This document shows, piece by piece, positions 1 through 5,873 of a DNA stretch of 14,805 bases. Where the stretch lies: assembly GCA_964569095.1 (NCBI GenBank), contig CAZMTB010000113.1:1-14805 (forward strand). The letters are read 5' to 3'. A program made the translations under genes and the position numbers. Under the pieces are notes generated by a model. That model searched no databases and was not told the origin of the DNA. It worked only from the letters and a program-made list of their open reading frames with translations. Numbering within the stretch: position 1 is the stretch's first letter; each line of letters opens with the position of its first letter. Source of the DNA: JALWSI01 sp964569095 [NCBI: uncultured Aquificales bacterium] (GTDB lineage: Bacteria; Thermosulfidibacterota; Thermosulfidibacteria; Thermosulfidibacterales).

Positions 1-619
1 GATAGCGGTGGTGGACTACCAAAGGGGCAACCTGAGAAGCGTCCAGAAGGCACTCGAAAGGGTTGGTGGAGAAGCAATTGTCACCAGCGATCCCGAGCTC
101 ATCAACGACGCCAAGGCAGTGGTGCTCCCCGGGGTAGGAGCCTTTGGAGACTGCCTGAGAAACCTGGAAGAGCTGAAGCTCGTGAATCCGGTGCTCGACT
201 CCATAGAGAAAGGAAAACCCTTTCTGGGGATATGCCTGGGTCTCCAGCTCCTCTTTGAAGAAAGCGAGGAGTTTGGAAAGGTACCCGGCCTGGGAGTTAT
301 CAAGGGAAGGGTGGTGAGATTCAAGGAAATGAACGGGCTCAAGATCCCCCACATGGGATGGAACTCTGTGGAGAAGGCGAGGGAGAACCCTTTGCTGGAA
401 GGAGTAAAAGAGGGAAGCTACTTCTACTTCGTCCACTCCTACTACGTCGTCCCCGAAGACGACAGGACCATAGCCACAAGAACCACCTACGGCCCCGTAA
501 CCTTCACTTCCATGATCCAGAAAGAGAACCTGTGGGCCACCCAGTTCCACCCAGAAAAGAGCCAGAAGGTGGGCCTAAGGGTATTCAGGAACTTCGTCAA
601 CCTATTGGCTGGGTCTTGA
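1..619 (+). CDS. hisH: Imidazole glycerol phosphate synthase, glutaminase subunit HisH (first codon cut by window edge)
   Basis: HisH hydrolyses glutamine and passes ammonia to HisF, which makes imidazole glycerol phosphate in histidine synthesis; the complex is cytosolic. The frame is open from base 2 and reads IAVVDYQRGNLRS, the family's N-terminus, which normally begins M-I-A-x-V-D-Y. The ATG is therefore almost certainly the codon whose last base is base 1, and the GTG codons at 8 and 11 are internal. On that numbering the nucleophile is about Cys79 in GICLGLQ, and the His/Glu of the triad lie in QFHPEKS (about 184 and 186). PGVGAFGDC carries the oxyanion-strand region. The length of about 206 aa is normal. 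The stop TGA (617-619) lies inside the next promoter's -35 box. Other his genes presumably lie upstream; none is visible here. Confidence 0.95.
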   Translation, partial: IAVVDYQRGNLRSVQKALERVGGEAIVTSDPELINDAKAVVLPGVGAFGDCLRNLEELKLVNPVLDSIEKGKPFLGICLGLQLLFEESEEFGKVPGLGVIKGRVVRFKEMNGLKIPHMGWNSVEKARENPLLEGVKEGSYFYFVHSYYVVPEDDRTIATRTTYGPVTFTSMIQKENLWATQFHPEKSQKVGLRVFRNFVNLLAGS

Positions 620-645
620 CAAGCCAGAGGAACTGCTAATAAAGG
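616..645 (+). promoter_or_regulatory. Probable sigma-70 promoter for tRNA-Gly
   Basis: A perfect -35 box TTGACA (616-621) overlaps the hisH stop codon. The -10 is less clear: TAATAA (637-642, 15-base spacer) or TAAAGG (640-645, 18-base spacer). Either would start transcription a few bases before the tRNA at 658. The perfect -35 and the position make it likely, but the weak -10 leaves doubt. Confidence 0.45.
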
Positions 646-657
646 TGAGGGTGAAAG

Positions 658-732
<75 letters not shown>

Positions 733-762
733 TCGTTTAAAGGTCGAAGGAGCATCTTTTTG

Positions 763-1299
763 ATGAATGGCGTGAGGCACACAATCCCCCTCCTTGCTGC
801 ACTCCTGGCAACTGCTCTGCTCAGCTGGGGCTGTGGATACACCCTGGTGGGAGAAGGCTCCCCCAAGGGATGGGCACACGCAAACGTCTACCTTAAAGGC
901 AAAACCCTGGCAATAAACACCTTCACCAGCGAGGTTGATGAGCCCGGGGTAGAAAACATCGTTACCACCTACGTGAAGAACGAGTTCGTGAAGGACGGCA
1001 GGGTTAAGGTGTTGGCGGGAGATGCAGACTACACCTTAGACGGCAGGGTGGTAACCTATCGGAAGGATACGATTGCCCTCAACAAGGCAGGAGACACCGC
1101 CCAGTACAGACTCACGGTGGGAGTAGACTTCGTGCTAACCGACAGAACAGGAAAGGTGGTGTGGAGTGCCAAAGACCTTAGAGAATCACAAGAGTACCAG
1201 TCTTACCAGGAGATAGAGAGAAGCAAAGGCGCAGAGAGAGACGCCTTGAGAGAAGCGGCCCGAGACCTGGCAAGAATGGTGACAGGTCTCCTTCTCTAA
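763..1299 (+). CDS. lptE: LptE-like LPS-assembly lipoprotein
   Basis: LptE is the outer-membrane lipoprotein that plugs and stabilises LptD during LPS insertion. The 178-aa product begins with a short charged stretch and a hydrophobic signal (LLAALLATALLS). The lipidation Cys in WGCGYTLVGEG then matches the family's CGY-x-L-x-G start. The remainder (KTLAINTFTSEVDEPGVENI, then ADYTLDGRVV) has the usual LptE look. The lipobox is atypical, with Trp at -2 and Ser at -3. An SD-like GAAGGAG (746-752) precedes ATG 763 by 10 bases; a TTG at 760, in frame and one codon upstream, has better spacing and cannot be excluded. The following gene is holA, and lptE-holA adjacency is widespread in Gram-negative bacteria, which supports the assignment. 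The sequence is divergent, so the call rests on the N-terminus, size and context. Confidence 0.8.
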   Translation: MNGVRHTIPLLAALLATALLSWGCGYTLVGEGSPKGWAHANVYLKGKTLAINTFTSEVDEPGVENIVTTYVKNEFVKDGRVKVLAGDADYTLDGRVVTYRKDTIALNKAGDTAQYRLTVGVDFVLTDRTGKVVWSAKDLRESQEYQSYQEIERSKGAERDALREAARDLARMVTGLLL

Positions 1300-1317
1300 A
1301 ACCCTGCAAGGAAAACG

Positions 1318-2328
1318 GTGAACCCCAAAAAGAGAATAGCCGTCATCAGTCCCAAGGTCTTCTTTGGAGAACTATCCAAAGGAGAGGTGCCTCCCGTAGT
1401 TCTTTTCATCAATTGCAAAGGGGGAATGTGGGAGAGGGCCATAACCCGGCTCAGGGAAGAGGTGCTGGGAAGCCAATGGAATATGCACTACGCCGAGCTG
1501 GAGGGGAAAGAAGTTGCCCTTTCAGAGCTATCAAACAGACTGCTCACCACGCCGTTCATGGGAGCGCGTCGCATGGTGGTAGTGAAAGGGGTGGAGGATA
1601 TGTGGAAATCCGCTACCAAACAGCGAGAAGAGGTCCTTAAATTCATCTCCTCTTACAAGGGGAAAAACCTGCTGGTCCTCGCAGCCGACGGCGATCTTGG
1701 CCTCCTGTCCCCCTCCCCAAAGGCCCACCCCTTGGCAGAAGCTGCGAGCCAAAGAGGATCCATAGTCACGCTCAAGCCTAAAAACAGGGAGGAGCTCCGC
1801 CAGTGGATAGAGCGTGAACTCCAGAGGGCCAAGATAGCGTACGACCCTGCCTTCGTGGAGTGGCTAATGGAGGAGTCAGGGGGAAACGTGGGCTTCGTGG
1901 AAAGCGAGATAGAGAAGAGGATCTTGACCATGGAAGAAGAGGAGGAACTCTCCACCACCGTATCTCTCACCCGTTTCAAAAGAGAGATCGCCCTAGGAGA
2001 CCCCAAGGCCTTGAGTAGTATGGACGAGCTATTGGCCCAAGGGCATCCTCCCCTCTATCTCATGGGCATACTAACCAACCTGGTGAGAAACGCCGTGGCG
2101 GTTTACGAAGAGGGTAAGAAGGCCAGAAGCATAGAGGTGGGTTTCCAACGGGCCAAGGTATATCGCAGCGAGAGGGAAGCGGTGAAGGGCATCCTCAAGA
2201 GATACCCCAAGGGCAGAATCTACAATCTCTTCCCGCTACTCCAAGAGGCAGACAAGGAACTCAAAAGCAGCTCTACACCACCTAGAATAGTGCTTGGCAA
2301 GACCTTGGTATCGTTAATAGGCAGATAG
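1318..2328 (+). CDS. holA: DNA polymerase III subunit delta (HolA)
   Basis: The delta subunit opens the beta sliding clamp within the clamp-loader complex at the replication fork. The 336-aa length fits the family (about 340). Family features in order are: an N-terminal RecA-like fold start (PPVVLFINCKG), degenerate as usual because delta binds no ATP; the segment FMGARRMVVVKGVEDMW (about residues 80-96); LLVLAADGD; the linker REELRQWIERELQRAKIAYD; the GGNVGFVESEIEK helix; and DPKALSSMDELLAQGHPPLY, the start of the C-terminal collar domain. It starts at GTG 1318 behind an AAGGA (1308-1312), 18 bases after the lptE stop, so the two are very likely cotranscribed. No terminator is obvious after it, only an AT-rich run at 2328-2345. 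Confidence 0.88.
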   Translation: MNPKKRIAVISPKVFFGELSKGEVPPVVLFINCKGGMWERAITRLREEVLGSQWNMHYAELEGKEVALSELSNRLLTTPFMGARRMVVVKGVEDMWKSATKQREEVLKFISSYKGKNLLVLAADGDLGLLSPSPKAHPLAEAASQRGSIVTLKPKNREELRQWIERELQRAKIAYDPAFVEWLMEESGGNVGFVESEIEKRILTMEEEEELSTTVSLTRFKREIALGDPKALSSMDELLAQGHPPLYLMGILTNLVRNAVAVYEEGKKARSIEVGFQRAKVYRSEREAVKGILKRYPKGRIYNLFPLLQEADKELKSSSTPPRIVLGKTLVSLIGR

Positions 2329-2349
2329 AAAAATTTTTTCTTTAACCCG

Positions 2350-2378
2350 TTGCACTACCCACAAACCGGTGTTATATA
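2350..2378 (+). promoter_or_regulatory. Sigma-70 promoter of the riboswitch-dynamin operon
   Basis: The -35 box TTGCAC (2350-2355) is followed by exactly 17 bases and then the -10 box TATATA (2373-2378), in an otherwise AT-rich stretch. Transcription would start near 2385, a few bases before the fluoride aptamer begins, as expected if the riboswitch is the first element of the mRNA. Confidence 0.75.
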
Positions 2379-2390
2379 AATAGCCGTCAT

Positions 2391-2445
2391 AGGCGATGAG
2401 GTCCGCCTTGAACCGCCGTGGCAACGGCTGATGACCTCTGGTAGC
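2391..2445 (+). promoter_or_regulatory. Fluoride riboswitch (crcB motif) aptamer
   Basis: The sequence matches the conserved crcB/fluoride aptamer as I know it from Thermotoga: GGCGATGAGG at 2392-2401, a CGCC, an A-rich joiner, a short hairpin, then CTGATG and the closing strand. Three helices can be paired by eye. Stem 1 is GAGGTC (2398-2403) with GACCTC (2433-2438), a perfect 6 bp. The hairpin is GCCGT (2415-2419) with ACGGC (2424-2428) around a 4-base loop. The pseudoknot is GGCG (2392-2395) with CGCC (2404-2407). The conserved GATG (2395-2398) and TGATG (2429-2433) are both present. It lies between the promoter and the dynamin gene on the same strand. In this class fluoride binding normally turns expression on. 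No U-tract terminator follows, so control is probably at translation. Confidence 0.9.
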
Positions 2446-2473
2446 AAACAAGCTGACGGAGGAGAGTTGGGCC
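2435..2473 (+). promoter_or_regulatory. Putative expression platform: SD-sequestering alternative hairpin
   Basis: The SD GGAGGAG (2458-2464) lies 9 bases before ATG 2474. CCTC (2435-2438), the 3' strand of the aptamer's stem 1, is complementary to GAGG (2459-2462) within the SD. AGC (2443-2445) can pair with GCT (2452-2454) inside the same hairpin. Without fluoride the CCTC could mask the SD; with fluoride it is held in stem 1 and the SD is free. The pairing is short, so this is a model rather than a proven switch. Confidence 0.45.
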
Positions 2474-4321
2474 ATGGCGGAGCTTGCGCGTTCGGGTATG
2501 GTAGAGACCGTAATCCCACCGGTAGATCCATCGATGCCTCCAGAGAACCTCGACCTCTCCAAGAAGTATGCAAAGGCCAAAGACTCAATAAAAGACGCCA
2601 TCGAGTTCTTGAAGTCCAGGGTCTCCCCCGAAAAGCAGGAGCTGTTGGAGGAGATTGCAACCAAGATAGCCGAGAACCGATTCAACCTTGTGGTTCTTGG
2701 CCAGTTCAAGCGAGGGAAAACCACCTTCATCAACGCCCTACTTGGTGAGAGGGTACTACCCAGTGCGATAGTCCCTCTCACCTCCATTGTTACTATCCTT
2801 GAGTACGGCGAAAAGGAGAAGGTGGAGGTATTCTTTGAGGATGGACGAATAGAGTCCATATCCAAGGCAGAGATTCCCCAGTACGTAACCGAGAGGGAGA
2901 ATCCCAAGAACGCAAAGGGTGTGAAGTACGTGAGGGTGCTTTATCCATCCCCCTTTCTCTCGTCAGGAATAATCCTCATCGACACTCCAGGAGTAGGCTC
3001 CCTCTACGAAAACAACACCGATGTCACCTACGGGTTCCTTCCCCACGTGGACGCGGGGATATTCCTGCTCACGGTTGACCCACCCCTCAGCAAGGAAGAG
3101 ATAGCCTTTTTGAAAGACATCCTTCCCAACGTGGAGAAGATCTTCTTCATTCTCAACAAGATAGACTACGTCGACAAGAGAGACTTAGAAGAGGTTCTGG
3201 AGTTCTCCAGAAGCAACCTCGTGGAGGCCCTGGGGGAAGAGAAGGTCACCCTGTTACCCATATCCGCTAAGATGGCGTTGGAAGGCAGGGTTGGGGGAGA
3301 CCATCAGGCGGTCATTGAGAGCGGGATAGGGAAGGTAGAGGCCGAGCTAAAGGAGTTTCTGATCAAAGAGAAAGGAAAGGTGATCATAAACTCTTCGGCA
3401 AACAAGGTGCTCAACCTGCTGGGAGACCTGCTCTTCAGAATAGACCTGGAGAGAAAGATGGCCACCACTCCCCTGGAGACTCTGGAAGAGAAGATTCAGA
3501 AGTTCAGGGAGATACAGGAGGAGATCCTGCAGGAGAGGAAAGACAGTGAGTACCTCTTCAAAGGGGAGGTAGATTCCCTCATACGCATAGTGGAAGAAGA
3601 CGTCTACAGGTTCAGGGACAAGAAGATTCCCCAGTTGTGTAAGGCATTGCAAGAGACCTGTGCCAGGGAGAAACAGAGGGGCTCCATTGAGCTATCAAAG
3701 GTCATGGACAAGGCGTTGAAAGAGACGATAGTGAAAGAGTTCGACGCCATGGTAGAGAAAGAGAACCAGCGCATAAACGAGGAGTACGCCCGCATAGCCA
3801 AACGGTTCGCCGACAGGATAAACGGCATAATAAACAACCTGCTCTCCCTATCTGCAGAGCTATTCGAGGTCTCTCTGGAGCAGTTCGAGGTGGAAGAGAA
3901 CATCACTGACGAGTCGGGGCTCTACTACGTGCTAGAGGATCGCAAGATGCTCATAGACTTCGAGGGAGCCGCAAAGTTTCTCTCATACGCCGTCCTCCCC
4001 CACGCCATAGCCACCAAGAAGATCATGGGAGACGTGAACAAGAAGATCCCCGAGAAGCTCGAGATGAACTGTGGAAGGGTGAGGTCGGACTTTGTGGAGA
4101 GAATAACCAAGAGCGCCATGGACCTGCGCTGGAACATGCAGCAGAAACTGGCACAAACCATATCCTACGTGGAAGAGGCCATCGACCGGGCAATGGAACT
4201 GAAGAAGAAGAGCAAGGAAGAGGCAGAGAAGGCCCTTCAAGCCCTAACCTCAGAGAGGGATCTTCTCAACCACTACAAAGAGACCATTCTGAAGGCCCGG
4301 TCTGAATATGGAGAAGAGTGA
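2474..4321 (+). CDS. Dynamin-family GTPase (bacterial dynamin-like protein)
   Basis: This is a 615-aa large GTPase of the bacterial dynamin-like type; family members bind, remodel or repair membranes. The GTPase domain is intact: G1 GQFKRGKTT (about residues 76-84), a G2 Thr in PLTSIVT (101-107), G3 DTPG (170-173), G4 NKID (228-231) and a G5-like ISAK near 264. From about residue 310 onward it is almost entirely charged, helical, coiled-coil-like sequence, as in the dynamin stalk. A small hydrophobic patch near residues 500-514 (AAKFLSYAVLPHAIA) could be the membrane-touching tip. There is no signal peptide or clear transmembrane helix. It starts at ATG 2474 behind GGAGGAG. It follows a fluoride riboswitch and overlaps the next gene by 14 bases. 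The family is secure; the cellular role and the link to fluoride are unknown. Confidence 0.9.
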   Translation: MAELARSGMVETVIPPVDPSMPPENLDLSKKYAKAKDSIKDAIEFLKSRVSPEKQELLEEIATKIAENRFNLVVLGQFKRGKTTFINALLGERVLPSAIVPLTSIVTILEYGEKEKVEVFFEDGRIESISKAEIPQYVTERENPKNAKGVKYVRVLYPSPFLSSGIILIDTPGVGSLYENNTDVTYGFLPHVDAGIFLLTVDPPLSKEEIAFLKDILPNVEKIFFILNKIDYVDKRDLEEVLEFSRSNLVEALGEEKVTLLPISAKMALEGRVGGDHQAVIESGIGKVEAELKEFLIKEKGKVIINSSANKVLNLLGDLLFRIDLERKMATTPLETLEEKIQKFREIQEEILQERKDSEYLFKGEVDSLIRIVEEDVYRFRDKKIPQLCKALQETCAREKQRGSIELSKVMDKALKETIVKEFDAMVEKENQRINEEYARIAKRFADRINGIINNLLSLSAELFEVSLEQFEVEENITDESGLYYVLEDRKMLIDFEGAAKFLSYAVLPHAIATKKIMGDVNKKIPEKLEMNCGRVRSDFVERITKSAMDLRWNMQQKLAQTISYVEEAIDRAMELKKKSKEEAEKALQALTSERDLLNHYKETILKARSEYGEE

Positions 4322-5093
4322 CTCTCCCCAAGCCCTGAGAAGCCACGTTATCACCTACCTTAGTAAGTTGGAGAAACCCAAGGGTGGATTCTCCTTCGCC
4401 CCCACGGCGCCACCCTGCTTAAAAGACACCTACTACGCCACCCTAACCTTCAGGATCCTTGGAGAGAATGGGCTCCCATCACCTGCCACAAAGGAATGGG
4501 TTCGCAACGAGCCATTCCATCCAGAAGCCCCCCTCTCCACCTTGAGCTGTCACGTGAAACTCTGCAGGCTATTGGAAATCCCTCCGCAGGCCTCACCCTT
4601 GAGAGAGCGAATTAAGGAGGAACTCGGCAAATATCCCGCTCCTAGGCGCCTTGCCCACCTAAGATCCATAGTGGAGTTGATAGGTTCAAGGGAGGAGATA
4701 GACGCCTTCAAAGGCCTGACCCAACGAATAGATCCCCATCCCACCTCCAGAGACACCTCCGAGACCCTCTTCTACAAGGCCACCTTGACGAGAAACCAAG
4801 GGGATAGGTGGAAGGCGGAGATTGCAGAGTGGTTGAAGTGTTGCCGCAACGGAGACGGGGGATACGGTTGCCGTCCCAACACCACCTCCTTTCTCGAACA
4901 TCTCTACTGGGCCACCAGGTTGATGGAGCTCGCAGGCATAACAATCACAGAAGAGGAGAAGAGAGAGAGCGTACAATTCGTGCTATGCTCTAGAAGCAAA
5001 CGAGGGGGATTCGGACGGGCACCAGAAGGAGTGCCTTTCATAGACAGCTCCTACCATGCCATTTGGATACTCAGGTTTTTCAATGATATATAA
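4308..5093 (+). CDS. Prenyltransferase/squalene-oxidase-repeat (alpha/alpha toroid) protein of unknown function
   Basis: The 261-aa product has at least three motifs typical of the terpenoid-cyclase/prenyltransferase toroid: GGFSFAPTAPPCLKDTYYA near residues 25-44, GDGGYGCRPNTTSFLEHLYW near 183-202, and RGGFGRAPEGVPFIDSSYHA near 231-250. Each combines GG-[FY] with a downstream acidic or aromatic helix start, the usual repeat pattern. It resembles the beta subunits of eukaryotic-type protein prenyltransferases but is shorter, and I cannot identify a complete zinc or substrate site. No signal peptide is seen, so it is probably cytosolic. ATG 4308 lies inside the end of the dynamin gene (14-base overlap), so translation is likely coupled and the gene falls under the same riboswitch. 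No gene symbol is justified. Confidence 0.75.
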   Translation: MEKSDSPQALRSHVITYLSKLEKPKGGFSFAPTAPPCLKDTYYATLTFRILGENGLPSPATKEWVRNEPFHPEAPLSTLSCHVKLCRLLEIPPQASPLRERIKEELGKYPAPRRLAHLRSIVELIGSREEIDAFKGLTQRIDPHPTSRDTSETLFYKATLTRNQGDRWKAEIAEWLKCCRNGDGGYGCRPNTTSFLEHLYWATRLMELAGITITEEEKRESVQFVLCSRSKRGGFGRAPEGVPFIDSSYHAIWILRFFNDI

Positions 5094-5130
5094 CCAAGAC
5101 CCCGTAGAAACCGCGCTATCCTAAACGTTA

Positions 5131-5147
5131 TCAATAATTGTTATTGA
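5131..5147. promoter_or_regulatory. Palindromic operator candidate (Fur/PerR-like) at the peroxiredoxin promoter
   Basis: TCAATAA (5131-5137) and TTATTGA (5141-5147) form a perfect 7-bp inverted repeat around TTG, and TT/AA pairs extend it after one mismatch. It overlaps the -35 box at 5144-5149, a classic repressor position. The AT-rich half-sites resemble Fur/PerR-family boxes, which would suit a peroxide-defence gene. The regulator's identity is inference. Confidence 0.55.
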
Positions 5148-5172
5148 CAAGCCTATCACTAGAGGCTATATT
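5144..5172 (+). promoter_or_regulatory. Strong sigma-70 promoter of the peroxiredoxin gene
   Basis: A perfect -35 TTGACA (5144-5149), a 17-base spacer and a near-consensus -10 TATATT (5167-5172) lie about 40 bases before the start codon. This is among the best promoters in the window, suggesting high expression when not repressed. Confidence 0.85.
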
Positions 5173-5212
5173 TTGAGACTGGAACCATAGAGAAACCGAA
5201 AGGAGGAGAATC

Positions 5213-5815
5213 ATGGAAGAGACGGCAAGGGTTGGAGTCAAAGCTCCTGATTTCACCATCCCCGCCTACTACAAGGGAGACTTCACCGAGGTAACCCTCT
5301 CCAGCTTCAAGGGGAAATGGGTTCTGGTCTGCTTCTACCCGGGTGACTTCACCTTCGTCTGAGCCACGGAGTTGTCGGCGGTCGCCGACAAGTACAAGGA
5401 GTTCCAAGAGCTTGGAGTGGAGATAATCTCCATCAGCGTAGACAGCAAGTTCGTGCACAAGGTGTGGGACGAGCAGGAACTCTCCAAGATGGTAGAGGGT
5501 GGAATCCCCTTCTACATGGGCTCTGATCCAGGTGGAAGCATAGGAAAGCTGTACGGAGTCTACAACGAGGAGATCGGAGTAGACATCAGGGGCCGTTTTC
5601 TCATCGACCCCGATGGAGTGATCCAGGCCATGGAGGTACTCTCCCCACCGGTTGGCCGCAGGGTGGAAGAGGCCTTAAGGCAAATCAAGGCATTCCAGCA
5701 CGTAAGGGCAACAGGGGGTGCAGAGGTGTGTCCCTCTGGATGGGAGCCTGGTCAGACCGTGCTCAAGCCAGGGCCAGACCTTGTAGGAAACGTCTGGAAG
5801 GTGTGGAAACCCTAA
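5213..5815 (+). CDS. Selenocysteine-containing peroxiredoxin (AhpC/Prx type)
   Basis: Peroxiredoxins reduce H2O2 and organic peroxides through a reactive thiol or selenol. ATG 5213 follows AGGAGGAG (5201-5208). Reading through TGA at 5360-5362 gives a normal 200-aa protein. The TGA falls exactly at the peroxidatic position of the motif P-x-x-x-T-x-x-C: residues 43-50 read PGDFTFVU, so Sec is residue 50. The resolving Cys is Cys173 in EVCPSGWEPG, the typical 2-Cys AhpC context, and another Cys is at 40. A SECIS-type hairpin follows the TGA directly. Frame and homology are continuous on both sides, which argues against a broken gene. The gene stands alone, with its own operator, promoter and terminator; no AhpF or thioredoxin reductase gene is adjacent. 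Translation requires SelA/SelB/SelC/SelD elsewhere in the genome. Confidence 0.92.
5360..5391 (+). promoter_or_regulatory. UGA-Sec codon with bacterial SECIS hairpin
   Basis: After the TGA (5360-5362) a perfect 8-bp stem forms: TTGTCGGC (5372-5379) with GCCGACAA (5384-5391), closing the 4-base loop GGTC (5380-5383). The loop begins 17 bases after the TGA. Spacing and loop closely match the E. coli fdhF SECIS, whose apical loop also carries GGUC for SelB binding. The hairpin is embedded in coding sequence (LSAVADK). Confidence 0.9.
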
Positions 5816-5834
5816 GGTATCCAGGACTTTAACC

Positions 5835-5867
5835 AAAGGGCGGGCACTTAGGCCCGCCCTTTCTCTT
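5835..5867. terminator. Bidirectional intrinsic terminator between peroxiredoxin and leuA
   Basis: AAAGGGCGGGC (5835-5845) and GCCCGCCCTTT (5852-5862) form a perfect 11-bp hairpin with a 6-base loop. The stem's own end supplies TTT, followed by CTCTT, on the plus strand. The minus strand has a similar but weaker TTT end. It lies between two convergent genes and probably serves both. Confidence 0.9.
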
Positions 5868-5873
5868 CACGGG

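Noticed and set aside
8-619. hisH starting at GTG 8
   Set aside because: The upstream codons I-A in the same frame match the family's N-terminus, so the true ATG ends at base 1.
2391-2445. Alternative reading of the leader as a cyclic-di-GMP riboswitch
   Set aside because: The GEMM signature elements are missing, while the fluoride aptamer's conserved bases and all its helices are present.
2314-2907. 197-codon minus-strand frame across the riboswitch and dynamin start
   Set aside because: It crosses a clear promoter and aptamer and the conserved dynamin N-terminus; no recognisable protein features.
5360-5362. In-frame TGA in the peroxiredoxin read as a nonsense mutation or pseudogene, with a short gene from 5372
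   Set aside because: The TGA replaces exactly the catalytic Cys, homology continues in frame on both sides, the promoter and SD belong to ATG 5213, and a SECIS hairpin follows.
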